Shown in pieces: positions 1 through 7,215 of a stretch of 64,000 nucleotides of DNA; the first letter of the stretch is position 1, and every line of letters starts with the position of its first letter. Position numbers and translations under genes: made by a program. The notes beneath the pieces were generated by a model. That model was not told the DNA's origin and made no database searches. It was given only the letters and a program-made list of their open reading frames with translations. Origin of the DNA: Comamonadaceae bacterium (lineage in GTDB: Bacteria; Pseudomonadota; Gammaproteobacteria; Burkholderiales; Burkholderiaceae_C); assembly GCA_947456305.1 (NCBI GenBank), contig CANGPN010000002.1, positions 62,001 to 126,000 on the forward strand. Reading direction: 5' to 3'.

Positions 1-336
1 TCTGTCAGTCGCAGCATGGCTATCAATTTTTGGCTGGCTTCTTTTTTAGGCGGCATGGGCGGCGCGCTGGCCGTCATGGCGTTGGGACATATTGATCCCA
101 ACTTCAGTTACTGGACTACTTCAGGAGAGTTTGTGTTCGTGGCCATTTTGGCCGGCACGCAAAGCGTGGTCGCCATCATGTTGTCTTCTGTGGTGTTGGA
201 AGTCGTTCGTTCTTTTTCCAGCTCGTATTTCCCCAATACTTGGCAGTTGGCGCTGGGTTTGTTTTTGCTGCTGGTGATACGTTTTCTGCCACAGGGATTA
301 GGGTCGCTTCGTCCGGGTAAAAAGGATGCGTCATGA
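1..336 (+). CDS. Branched-chain amino acid ABC transporter permease, C-terminal part (LivM-like)
   Basis: Only the last 111 codons are present; the frame is open from base 1. The visible part has hydrophobic helices separated by short loops and ends in a segment (RFLPQGLGSL) typical of LivM-family permeases, which form the inner-membrane channel for branched-chain amino acids or related amides. The loop that is usually glycine-rich near the cytoplasmic coupling helix reads ILAGTQSV, so this member is divergent. The stop overlaps the start of the next ATPase gene by 4 bases (ATGA), and two ATPase genes follow, as expected for a liv-type operon. The substrate cannot be decided because the binding protein is outside the window. 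Confidence 0.8.
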   Translation, partial: SVSRSMAINFWLASFLGGMGGALAVMALGHIDPNFSYWTTSGEFVFVAILAGTQSVVAIMLSSVVLEVVRSFSSSYFPNTWQLALGLFLLLVIRFLPQGLGSLRPGKKDAS

Positions 337-1097
337 GCACTGAATTTTTACTGCATGCGCAAGCGTTGAACAAAAGCTTTGGTGCGGTGGTGGCTGCACA
401 AGACATCAATATAGGCATACGCAGCGGCGAACGCGTCAGTTTGATCGGCAGCAACGGCGCGGGTAAAACGACGTTTGTGAACATGATTACCGGCTACATC
501 AAACCGGACAGCGGTGACATACGCCTTGACGGACTGCGCACCAATGACATGTCACCCCGACAAATCACCAGGCTGGGGGTGGCCCGGTCTTTTCAGATTC
601 CACAGATCTACCCCAACCTTAGCGTGTTGGAAAACATGTTGGTTGCTCAGGCCTGCCACGATGACAGATTGTCTTTGTGGCGCCCGGCACGTACAACGGC
701 TGCGCAAGAGCGGGCGGAAGAGGTATTGCTCAGGTTTCGCCTGCAAGACCATCTAGCGCGAACAGCGGCAGAACTGCCTGGCGGCATGCGCAAGCTGTTG
801 GATATTGCCTTGGCGATGACCGGGCAGCCCAGGCTATTGCTGCTGGATGAGCCGACCAGCGGCGTGGCCGCAGAGGAAAAATTTCCCATGATGGACACGG
901 TCATGCAAGCGCTCAGCGGCCAGCCTTTGACCACTTTGTTTGTGGAACACGACATGGACATCGTCAGTCGCTATTGCGACCGGGTGATTGCGTTTTACAG
1001 CGGTCGCATCATTGCCGATGACGTGCCATCGGTGGCGCTGGCCAATGCCGATGTACGCCGTTATGTGACAGGCGAAACAGGGGCGCCCCATGCTTGA
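333..1097 (+). CDS. ABC transporter ATP-binding protein, LivG-like
   Basis: A 254-residue ATPase that energises branched-chain amino acid type uptake on the cytoplasmic face. Walker A (GSNGAGKTT) is at residues 39-47, Walker B (LLLLDEPTSG) at about 168-177 and the switch histidine at 206. The signature loop reads LPGGMRK rather than the usual LSGGxxR/K, a mild divergence. Length matches LivG. It overlaps the permease upstream by 4 bases and the LivF-like ATPase downstream by 8 bases, implying translational coupling. The substrate is not fixed by the sequence; amide/urea-type and aromatic-acid importers share this architecture. Confidence 0.88.
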   Translation: MSTEFLLHAQALNKSFGAVVAAQDINIGIRSGERVSLIGSNGAGKTTFVNMITGYIKPDSGDIRLDGLRTNDMSPRQITRLGVARSFQIPQIYPNLSVLENMLVAQACHDDRLSLWRPARTTAAQERAEEVLLRFRLQDHLARTAAELPGGMRKLLDIALAMTGQPRLLLLDEPTSGVAAEEKFPMMDTVMQALSGQPLTTLFVEHDMDIVSRYCDRVIAFYSGRIIADDVPSVALANADVRRYVTGETGAPHA

Positions 1098-1746
1098 ACT
1101 GCACCATATGCATGTGCAAATTGCCTCGGCGCAAGTCTTGCGCGGCTTCAGTTTGTCGGTCAATCAAGGTCAAATGGTCGGTCTCGTCGGACGCAACGGC
1201 GCCGGTAAAACCAGCACCATGCGCAGCATCATGGGTCATTTGCCAATGCTGCAAGGCGAGTTACGGTTTGACGGTCAAGATTTGCGCGTATTGCCGCCTG
1301 AGGCGCGAGCCGGACTCGGCATAGGTTACATGCCCGAAGACCGCGGCTTGGTGCCCGAACTCACGGTCGAAGAAAACATCCTCATCCCTTTGTGGGTCAG
1401 CAAAACACTGAAGGTAGACGATCGCTTGGGCTTTGTTTACCAGGTCTTGCCAGAGCTTAAAGACATGGCGCAGCGACGCGCCTTGTTGCTCTCGGGGGGT
1501 CAGCAAAAACTGGTGGCGCTAGGGCGCGCTTTGGCGGTGGGCACGCGTCTGCTTTTATTGGACGAACCTTTTGAAGGTGTCGCTCCAGCTTTGTCCATGC
1601 GCTTGTCAGAAGTGATCTCTCGCTTGAAAGGCAGCGAGTTGTCGGTCTTGATTTCTCAGTCTGACCTCAACCATTCCAGCGGTTTGCTGGACGCGACCGT
1701 GGTGATTGAGCGTGGCGCGAATGCGGCCACCACTGTTAACGCTTAA
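1090..1746 (+). CDS. ABC transporter ATP-binding protein, LivF-like
   Basis: A 218-residue second ATPase of the transporter. Walker A (GRNGAGKTS) is at residues 34-42, the signature LSGGQQK at 134-140 and Walker B (LLLLDEP) at 154-160. The region after the D-loop reads LISQSDLNH, where LivF proteins usually have an E-Q-N motif in place of the switch histidine. It is slightly shorter than a typical LivF (about 230-240 residues). It is the last gene of the operon and is convergent with the flavoprotein gene that ends at 1824. Confidence 0.87.
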   Translation: MLELHHMHVQIASAQVLRGFSLSVNQGQMVGLVGRNGAGKTSTMRSIMGHLPMLQGELRFDGQDLRVLPPEARAGLGIGYMPEDRGLVPELTVEENILIPLWVSKTLKVDDRLGFVYQVLPELKDMAQRRALLLSGGQQKLVALGRALAVGTRLLLLDEPFEGVAPALSMRLSEVISRLKGSELSVLISQSDLNHSSGLLDATVVIERGANAATTVNA

Positions 1747-1823
1747 ATATATGCCCCTTGGCGCATGGGTTTGAGCTCTGTGGAGTATGCGTACGGACTT
1801 CTTCCGCTGCGCTGATAACAACA

Positions 1824-3251
1824 TCAGTCCAGAAAAATCTTGCCCGGGTTCATGATGTTCTTTGGGTCCAGCGCTTGTTTGATGCTGCGCATCATGGACA
1901 CCGCACCCGCCCCGGTTTCGGACACCAAATATTCCATTTTGTGCAAACCAATGCCGTGTTCGCCGGTGCAGGTGCCGTCCATTGACAAAGCGCGTGCCAC
2001 CAATTGGTTGTTCAACGTTTCAGCTTTGGCCCGCTCCTCGGCGTTGTCCGGATCGATCAAATAACCGAAGTGGAAATTACCGTCGCCCACGTGCCCCACC
2101 AGAAAGTAGGGAATGCCGGAGGCGTCGACTTCGGCGATGGAATCGAGCAGGCAATCGGCCAGGCGGGAAATAGGCACACAGGTGTCGGTGCTGATGACAC
2201 GGCAACCAGGGCGGCTGGTCAGTCCTGCGAAATAGGTGTTGTGACGCGCGGTCCACAAGCGGGTGCGGTCTTCGGGTGTGGTCGCCCATTCAAAGGCCTG
2301 GCCGCCGAGCTCTGCGGCAATTTCTTGAACGGTTTCAGCTTGTTCTTTCACACTGGCCGGTGAACCGTGAAACTCCATCAGCAACATGGGCTGCACCGGT
2401 AAATTGATTTTCGAATACGTGTTCACCATGCGCACTGCGTTTTTGTCGATCAATTCCACGCGTGCAATTGGAATGCCCATTTGAATGATTTGAATCGTGG
2501 TTTGCACCGCGGCTGCTATGGAGGGGAACGAGCAAGTGGCGGCAGACACGGCTTCCGGCAAGGGGAACAGCTTGAGTGTGACCTCGGTGATCACGCCCAA
2601 AGTGCCTTCGCTGCCGACCATCAAACGCGTGAGGTCGTACCCGGCAGACGATTTGCGTGCGCGGGTACCGGTGCGGATGACTTCGCCGCTGGCCGTGACC
2701 ACTTCCAGGCCGAGCACGTTTTCGCGCATGGTGCCGTAGCGGACCGCGTTGGTGCCGCTGGCGCGGGTGGCGCTCATGCCGCCTATGCTGGCATCCGCGC
2801 CCGGGTCGATGGGAAAAAACAAACCCGTGCTTTTGATCTCTTCGTTCAATTGCTTGCGGGTCACGCCGGGTTGCACCGTGACCGTCAAATCCTCGGCGTT
2901 GATGCTCAGGACTTTTCTCATGCGCGACACATCGATGCTGATGCCGCCTTGCACCGCCAGCAAATGCCCTTCAAGCGACGAACCTATGCCAAACGGAATG
3001 ATGGGCACTGCGTGCTCGGCGGCGTGTGTCACAGCGAATGCCACGTCTTCGGTGCTTTCAGCAAACACCACCGCCGCAGGCGGCGGCACGGTGGTGTAAG
3101 CGGACTCATCCCGTCCGTGCTGTTCGCGCACCACCAAGGCAGTGGAGCAGCGTTCACCGAAATGCGCCTTGAGGGTGTCTATCAATACCTGCGGCACCTC
3201 GCGAATGGCAATGGCGGGCATCAAATGTTGAGCGGTGGTCGGTGCATTCAT
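1824..3251 (-). CDS. FAD-binding oxidase, D-lactate dehydrogenase (LDHD/GlcD) family
   Basis: A 475-residue flavoprotein of the VAO/PCMH superfamily. The FAD-binding part includes IPFGIGSSLEGH near residues 85-96 and GADASIGGMSATRASG near 153-168. The C-terminal half carries HVGDGNFHF and GTCTGEHGIG, conserved in D-lactate and glycolate dehydrogenases. The overall pattern resembles mitochondrial LDHD, so the likely reaction is D-lactate (or another D-2-hydroxyacid) to 2-oxoacid with transfer to cytochrome or quinone. GlcE and GlcF lie about 21 kb away and no other GlcD-like gene is in the window, so a glycolate oxidase D-subunit role is possible but less likely. It stands alone, convergent with the ABC operon. 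Confidence 0.82.
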   Translation of the reverse strand: MNAPTTAQHLMPAIAIREVPQVLIDTLKAHFGERCSTALVVREQHGRDESAYTTVPPPAAVVFAESTEDVAFAVTHAAEHAVPIIPFGIGSSLEGHLLAVQGGISIDVSRMRKVLSINAEDLTVTVQPGVTRKQLNEEIKSTGLFFPIDPGADASIGGMSATRASGTNAVRYGTMRENVLGLEVVTASGEVIRTGTRARKSSAGYDLTRLMVGSEGTLGVITEVTLKLFPLPEAVSAATCSFPSIAAAVQTTIQIIQMGIPIARVELIDKNAVRMVNTYSKINLPVQPMLLMEFHGSPASVKEQAETVQEIAAELGGQAFEWATTPEDRTRLWTARHNTYFAGLTSRPGCRVISTDTCVPISRLADCLLDSIAEVDASGIPYFLVGHVGDGNFHFGYLIDPDNAEERAKAETLNNQLVARALSMDGTCTGEHGIGLHKMEYLVSETGAGAVSMMRSIKQALDPKNIMNPGKIFLD

Positions 3252-3378
3252 GGCGGTGTACTCCTAGTGAAAACCATTCTAAGCAGAGCCATCACCCGTG
3301 TGCACAGGCATTTACCCGTCGGTGACACCGCATGTGCAAGCGACGTGTTGGCCGCTAGGGTGCACTGCCGCTGCGGCG

Positions 3379-4275
3379 TCAGGGCTTGCCTGGCAGTTCG
3401 ATGCCGGGGAATATTTTGATCACCGCGCTGTCGTCTTCTTTGGCAAATCCAGCTGTGCTGGCCTGCATGAACATCTGGTGCGCGGTGCTGGACAGTGGCA
3501 GCGGGAATTTGCTGGCGCGCGCCATGTCCAGCACCAGGCCTAAGTCTTTGACAAAAATATCTACTGCCGACAGCGGCGTGTAGTCAGCCGCCAGCACATG
3601 GGCCATGCGGTTTTCAAACATCCAACTGTTGCCTGCGCTGTGGGTGATCACCTCGTACAGCGCGGCCGGGTCCACGCCTTCGCGCAGCCCCAGCGCCATG
3701 GCCTCGGCGGCGGCGGCAATGTGCACACCGGCGAGCAATTGGTTGATGATCTTCACCTTGCTGCCCGCGCCGGCCTCGTCGCCCAGTTTGTAGACAGAAG
3801 CAGCCATGGCGTTGAGCATGGGCTCGCACAGCGCATAAGCCGCCGGTGCACCCGAGGTCATCATGGTCATCTGACCACCAGCCGCCTTGGCGGCACCGCC
3901 GGAGATGGGCGCGTCCAGGTACAGCAAGCCCATGTCGTTCAAGCGCTTGCCCATGGCAATCGACCAGTTGGGGTCGACGGTAGAACACATGACGAACACA
4001 CTGCCTGCGGCCATGGCGGCGGCTGCACCGTGGTCGCCGAACAAGACCGATTCGGTTTGCGCGGCGTTCACCACCACGCTGATCACAACGCTACACGAGG
4101 CTGCGACTTCGGCGGGGTTGGCGCAAGCCACGCCGCCGTCAGCGGCAAATTCAGCGGCGGCTCCAGGTCGTGCATCACAGACGTGAACGGTGTAACCCGC
4201 GCGGCGCAAACTGCCCGCCATGCCGCGCCCCATGGCGCCTAATCCGATCAAACCGACGTTTGTGTTGTTAGCCAT
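3379..4275 (-). CDS. NAD(P)-dependent beta-hydroxyacid dehydrogenase (3-hydroxyisobutyrate / L-threonate dehydrogenase family)
   Basis: A 298-residue two-domain dehydrogenase. The N-terminal Rossmann motif GLIGLGAMGRGMA is at about residues 8-20, the substrate motif DAPISGGAAKAAGG lies near 120-133 and the catalytic-lysine region (KVKIINQLL) near 173-181. These are the hallmarks of 3-hydroxyisobutyrate dehydrogenase relatives, including tartronate semialdehyde reductase and L-threonate dehydrogenase. The substrate cannot be read from the sequence. It is divergent from the cobalamin adenosyltransferase gene, with about 80 bases between the starts, and lies downstream of the FAD oxidase gene on the same strand. 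Confidence 0.85.
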   Translation of the reverse strand: MANNTNVGLIGLGAMGRGMAGSLRRAGYTVHVCDARPGAAAEFAADGGVACANPAEVAASCSVVISVVVNAAQTESVLFGDHGAAAAMAAGSVFVMCSTVDPNWSIAMGKRLNDMGLLYLDAPISGGAAKAAGGQMTMMTSGAPAAYALCEPMLNAMAASVYKLGDEAGAGSKVKIINQLLAGVHIAAAAEAMALGLREGVDPAALYEVITHSAGNSWMFENRMAHVLAADYTPLSAVDIFVKDLGLVLDMARASKFPLPLSSTAHQMFMQASTAGFAKEDDSAVIKIFPGIELPGKP

Positions 4276-4356
4276 TTGCGATTCCCCGTGAAAGCCTCAA
4301 GCGTAGCCGACTTCGGCGGGTGCGAGACAATGGCGCGAACCAACAGGACAACGTAT

Positions 4357-4920
4357 ATGGCCAATCGACTTTCTCAAATAGCCACACGCACCGGCGACGA
4401 CGGCACCACCGGTTTAGGCGACAACCGACGCGTCAGCAAAAACAGTTTGCGGGTACACGCCATGGGCGAGGTGGACGAACTCAACTCGCACATAGGTGTA
4501 TTGCTGTGCGAAGACATGCCTCTGGGCGTGCGTGAGTTGCTGGTTGAGGTGCAGCATCAACTGTTTAATCTGGGCGGCGAGCTCAGTATTCCCGGTTTTG
4601 AATTACTGAAGGCAGAAGCCTTGCTACTGTTGGATAACGCTTTGGCCGAGCACAACGCGGTGCTGCCCAAGTTGCAGGAATTCATTTTGCCGGCGGGTAG
4701 CCGCGCTGCTGCCTTGGCCCATGTGTGCCGCACGGTGGCGCGCCGGGCTGAACGCGCCGTGGTGGCGCTGGGCGCGGAAGAAGCATTGAACCCGACACCG
4801 CGCCAATACCTCAACCGTTTGAGCGATTTGATGTTTGTGCTGGCGCGGGTGCTCAACCGCATGCACGGCGGTGACGATGTGTATTGGAAAAGCGAGCGTA
4901 TGAAAGCGGCTGACGCATGA
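4357..4920 (+). CDS. Cob(I)alamin adenosyltransferase, PduO/MMAB type
   Basis: A 187-residue enzyme that transfers the adenosyl group of ATP to cob(I)alamin to form adenosylcobalamin. The N-terminal ATP-binding signature TRTGDDGTTGLGD is near residues 8-20, followed by R-V-x-A-x-G-x-V-D-E-L-N, and the C-terminal NRLSDLMFVLARVLN helix is also typical. I chose the ATG at 4357, preceded by an AGGACA-like ribosome site; an upstream TTG in frame would add 27 residues that do not fit the family. Its stop overlaps the next start (ATGA), implying co-translation with the DUF333 protein. Confidence 0.92.
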   Translation: MANRLSQIATRTGDDGTTGLGDNRRVSKNSLRVHAMGEVDELNSHIGVLLCEDMPLGVRELLVEVQHQLFNLGGELSIPGFELLKAEALLLLDNALAEHNAVLPKLQEFILPAGSRAAALAHVCRTVARRAERAVVALGAEEALNPTPRQYLNRLSDLMFVLARVLNRMHGGDDVYWKSERMKAADA

Positions 4921-5261
4921 GTTGTTGTGGTTTGCCGCATTTGGCTGAGAGGTGCGTGTGCAGTGCTTGGCTTGCACGCACCGCTGCTGTGGCCTTGGCC
5001 TTGAGTTTGCAATCCGCATTGGCGGCAGACAGTTGGTTGGTGACCATGGCGAACCCGGCGGCGGTGGCCTGCAAAGAGGCCGGTGGAACCATCAGCAAAA
5101 TTTATACAGACAAAGGCGAACAAGGTATGTGTACTTTGCCTTCGGGTACGGTGTGTGAGGAATGGGCGTTTTTCAAAGGCGTATGTGGGCAGGACAAGCC
5201 TTCCTCAACGCCGTCGGGAGCAGAGCCTGTGAAGCCAAGTACGTCAGAGGTGTCTAAGTAA
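4917..5261 (+). CDS. Small exported DUF333 (hemolysin-like) protein
   Basis: A 114-residue protein with a hydrophobic export signal ending about residue 37 (SALAADS), then a single DUF333 domain recognised by NPAAVACKEAGG, E-x-G-x-x-x-C-x-L-P-S-G and E-E-W-A-F-F. The family is annotated as putative hemolysin, but the function is not established. The tail is low-complexity and rich in Ser, Pro and Glu. It overlaps the adenosyltransferase by 4 bases, which looks like operon packing rather than a functional tie. Confidence 0.78.
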   Translation: MSCCGLPHLAERCVCSAWLARTAAVALALSLQSALAADSWLVTMANPAAVACKEAGGTISKIYTDKGEQGMCTLPSGTVCEEWAFFKGVCGQDKPSSTPSGAEPVKPSTSEVSK

Positions 5262-5264
5262 GCC

Positions 5265-5340
5265 GTTCACGCCTCGGGTTTACGCTCTTCGAGAGCGTGT
5301 TCACCCCACAGGGTTTAGCTTGTCGAGAGGTGTTCACGCC
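5265..5340. repeat. Short tandem repeat, about 34-base unit, 2.3 copies
   Basis: Units begin with GTTCAC at 5265, 5299 and 5332, and the first two share GGGTTTA and TCGAGAG at matching offsets. The first unit contains the hairpin ACGCTC-TTCGA-GAGCGT (5282-5298). It lies just after the DUF333 gene and runs into the structured repeat that starts at 5335. There is no T-tract, so I do not call it a terminator. Confidence 0.6.
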
Positions 5341-5449
5341 ATGCCGGGACGGTCGCCGCTCTCCATGGCAAAGCCATGACGTTCGCGTCGGCCCGCCCGC
5401 AATGTCGTTTGTCCGCCCGATGTATTTCTCCGACCGTATTTCTGCGGTT
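5335..5449 (-). repeat. Structured repeat, part B, copy 1
   Basis: These 115 bases match the reverse complement of 34450-34564 without gaps, with about 10 mismatches by eye. Both copies contain the perfect hairpin CATGGC-AAA-GCCATG. No conserved reading frame is apparent. In copy 2, part B is followed after about 50 bases by part A; here the two parts are about 1.1 kb apart. Confidence 0.85.
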
Positions 5450-5451
5450 TG

Positions 5452-5475
5452 TTAATTGAGGTCAGAAACCAACTG
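5452..5475 (+). repeat. Degenerate copy of the dispersed palindrome, left end of insert
   Basis: TTAATTGAGGTCAG differs by one base from the first 14 bases of the complete copies at 11866 and 9321; the right half (AAACCAACT) is decayed. It sits directly against part B of the structured repeat. Confidence 0.6.
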
Positions 5476-5605
5476 CTTGCGGTGGAAGTGCCCAGCTGAA
5501 ATCTTCCTGCCTGAAGAAGTGTTTGGTTTTCAAGCTTAATGGAAATCTACACTTCATCCTATTTATCCCGATGTTGTATTTGGGACTTGAAACCACCCTT
5601 TGAGA

Positions 5606-5632
5606 TTGGAGTCTGTGCGGTTGTCAATTAAT
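5606..5632 (+). repeat. Possible further degenerate palindrome at a stop codon
   Basis: ATTGGAGTCT and TGTCAATTA resemble the two ends of the copy at 6499-6522, with about 7 extra bases between. The right end overlaps the stop codon of the lipoprotein gene (5628-5630). The similarity is weak and could be chance in AT-rich DNA. Confidence 0.35.
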
Positions 5633-5966
5633 TGGATTTATAACATCTCATTGCAACACCTTGCACTGTAGCAACAGCACCTAGGTTTGTTACATCTCTA
5701 TTAATCAGCACAAGCGTGTCACCTCCCATTTTTGCAGTTATTTCACGCGCACTATTGATGGCGCTAGTTTGATTCATCGTTGTATCCAACAAGTTGAACG
5801 TTTTGTCTTTGACTTGCACAGGACCCAATTTTTTACATTCATTAAGCAAAGTACTCATTTGTGAATGAACCTGTACTGCATCTCCATCGCGAGTTAATTG
5901 CGTTCCCATGGAGCATCCCCATAAAGAAGGCAATAAAGCTAATAAAACTACAGTTAATCTATTCAT
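5628..5966 (-). CDS. Small lipoprotein, DUF4156-like
   Basis: A 112-residue protein with a short hydrophobic signal (MNRLTVVLLALLPSLWGC) that ends in a lipobox-like LWGC, predicting lipid attachment. The mature part includes C-K-x-L-G-P-V and a segment A-R-E-I-T-A-K-M-G-G-D-T-L-V, which resembles DUF4156/YdgH-type small envelope proteins. I chose the ATG at 5966 because it puts a Lys/Arg-light signal start directly before the hydrophobic core; an ATG 24 bases upstream is also open. It lies inside the candidate insert and is more AT-rich than the surrounding genes. Function unknown. Confidence 0.65.
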   Translation of the reverse strand: MNRLTVVLLALLPSLWGCSMGTQLTRDGDAVQVHSQMSTLLNECKKLGPVQVKDKTFNLLDTTMNQTSAINSAREITAKMGGDTLVLINRDVTNLGAVATVQGVAMRCYKSN

Positions 5967-5993
5967 GTTTTTTCTAGATCCTGTCGACAAATG

Positions 5994-6194
5994 TTATGAA
6001 CCGGAAAGCGGGAGAAAAAGTTTTAATTGTTGGTATGTGTCGAGTTTCATATCAGAAAACCTCAATAGATGTGGACTATTTTTTTGAATTTCTGTGTGGA
6101 ATTGAAGAATGTCAGTTTCTGAACGCCTTTTAGACTCATCACGCTTACGCCATAAATCAATAAGCGTGACTTTATTGAGTGGATCGTAGTTCAT
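5994..6194 (-). CDS. Hypothetical 66-residue protein
   Basis: A short charged protein starting MNYDPLNKV with no signal peptide, membrane segment or domain I recognise. An in-frame start 30 bases upstream is also open. It ends 27 bases before the lipoprotein gene on the same strand, so the two could be one transcript. Both lie in the AT-rich insert. The coding call rests only on an open frame and spacing, so it is uncertain. Confidence 0.45.
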   Translation of the reverse strand: MNYDPLNKVTLIDLWRKRDESKRRSETDILQFHTEIQKNSPHLLRFSDMKLDTYQQLKLFLPLSGS

Positions 6195-6498
6195 GATTTC
6201 CTTAAAAAGAAGATTTACTATCAATATATTAATATTTTGAATTGTTTTTATAGAACTAACCCTAATAAATTAAAAAAACATGCCTACATTGTTACAGATG
6301 CACTTGGCCTCATTAGTTCTCATGAGCCTAAGTTTGATAAATAAATTCAAATCAGAGGCGCCACAGTTTTAGTGTTACTTGCTTATTGCCAGCTCAGAAA
6401 ACGCATCCGCAACCGTCGCAACCTGCCCGCAGTGTGTGGCCGTGTAACAGGACAGTTGGTTAACCGCAAATTGAAATTCGTCTCTGTTCAATATTTTG

Positions 6499-6522
6499 TA
6501 ATTGGGGTCTGGTGTCAATTAC
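6499..6522 (+). repeat. Copy of the dispersed palindrome, right end of insert
   Basis: TAATTGGGGTCTGG followed by TGTCAATTA; the ends TAATTG and CAATTA are inverted. It is related to the complete copies at 9321, 11866 and 35312 but has changed in the centre. It directly abuts the part-A side of the structured repeat. The stretch 6195-6498 before it holds no gene I can support. Confidence 0.65.
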
Positions 6523-6555
6523 TCAGTTATCAAAGTCTCTCAGCAATCAAAATAT

Positions 6556-6690
6556 TCACTTGAGGCCGAATCGGAGGGGGCGTTTTTTTCCAGCGAAAGC
6601 GCAGAAAAAAATCGCACCGGATGGTTCGGCCAAAGCGTGTCTTTCAACCGCAGGAATGCCAACCCATCCGGATGGTTCGGCCAAGCGTGA
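6556..6690 (+). repeat. Structured repeat, part A, copy 1, with a 68-base nested hairpin
   Basis: Bases 6556-6644 match the reverse complement of 34311-34399 with only two mismatches; similarity continues more weakly to 6690. Bases 6564-6631 fold into a nested hairpin: outer arms GGCCGAA/TTCGGCC, then GCG/CGC, then TTTTTTTC/GAAAAAAA, then GCG/CGC around an AAAG loop. Both mismatches (6562 and 6597) fall outside paired positions. A second TTCGGCC with flanking CCGGATGG recurs at 6668-6680. Frames through it (for example one giving RPNRRGRFFP) are open by chance and I do not call a gene. Confidence 0.85.
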
Positions 6691-6703
6691 CTTAATAGAA
6701 GCA

Positions 6704-7129
6704 TCAACCCCTAGGCGCCAACACCGACAAAGTCAATCGGGACACACAACTCGTCCGTCCTTGGTCATCCGTCATATCGATTTGCCAGACCTGCGTGCTG
6801 CGCCCGATGTGTACCGGCCGAGCAATCCCATTCACCCAACCCTCAGCCACGCCCCGAATATGGTTGGCATTGATATCCAGGCCGACGATGCGGTGCCCGA
6901 CAGGCGTCGAGTAATCCGCACCGCACGAACCCAGCGTTTCAGCCAGCACCACACTCGCGCCGCCGTGAATCACGCCATAAGGTTGGCGCGTGCGCTCGTC
7001 CACCGGAATGCGCCCGCGTATAAAGTCCGGACCGATTTCCACAAACTCAATACCCAGACGATCCGCGGCCGTGTTGATGTGAGTGGTAGTTAATATTTCT
7101 GTGCTGATGGGTTTGGTCCAGATCGCCAT
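6704..7129 (-). CDS. Hotdog-fold acyl-CoA thioesterase, PaaI/YdiI family
   Basis: A 141-residue single hotdog domain. The family signature PYGVIHGGASVVLAETLGS lies near residues 50-68, where the glutamate after the HGG loop is the usual catalytic carboxylate, and the C-terminal strand carries TRP-x-H-I-G-R-S-T-Q-V-W. Relatives hydrolyse aromatic acyl-CoA thioesters such as 1,4-dihydroxy-2-naphthoyl-CoA or phenylacetyl-CoA intermediates. Next to acetoacetyl-CoA synthetase and glutaryl-CoA dehydrogenase, a general acyl-CoA role is likely. It is divergent from the synthetase gene and shares an 86-base intergenic region with it. Confidence 0.85.
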   Translation of the reverse strand: MAIWTKPISTEILTTTHINTAADRLGIEFVEIGPDFIRGRIPVDERTRQPYGVIHGGASVVLAETLGSCGADYSTPVGHRIVGLDINANHIRGVAEGWVNGIARPVHIGRSTQVWQIDMTDDQGRTSCVSRLTLSVLAPRG

Positions 7130-7215
7130 GACAATTCGGTGCTTTCAAAAACAAAACCGCATCTTAGTTGCCAGTGTTACAGCTGTATCCGACTTGCCCT
7201 GCTAACCTCTGCGTC

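Larger units (their letters stand above)
5450..6521. mobile_element. Candidate inserted segment carrying two small genes, bounded by dispersed-palindrome copies
   Basis: Copy 2 of the structured repeat (34258-34564) runs continuously from part B to part A. Copy 1 shows the same flanks split at GCGGTT (5444-5449) and resumes with CTCAGTTATC (6523-6532), which aligns to CCAGTCAC on the corresponding strand of copy 2. The roughly 1.07 kb in between starts with TTAATTGAGGTCAG (5452-5465) and ends with a related palindrome (6499-6522), both in the same orientation. It is AT-rich and encodes a lipoprotein and a 66-residue protein. No transposase is present inside, so movement would need help in trans. 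Confidence 0.6.

Noticed and set aside
2481-3419. Long plus-strand open frame of 312 codons
   Set aside because: It is antisense to the FAD oxidase gene and its product is an Arg/His/Ala-rich shadow typical of GC-rich DNA.
4276-4356. Upstream TTG start for the cobalamin adenosyltransferase
   Set aside because: It adds 27 residues with no family match and would overlap the divergent gene's start; ATG 4357 has a ribosome site.
6340-6370. Possible tRNA 3' half (ATTCAAATCAGAGGCGCCAC)
   Set aside because: No matching acceptor, D or anticodon arms could be found upstream.
5335-6690. Integron attC sites or a CRISPR array as an explanation of the repeats
   Set aside because: No attC core sites flank the genes, no integrase is present, and there are no regularly spaced repeats with unique spacers.
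6512-7093. Plus-strand open frame through repeat part A and antisense to the thioesterase gene
   Set aside because: Its first part reads a structured repeat whose two copies differ without frame preservation, and the rest is antisense to a well-supported gene.
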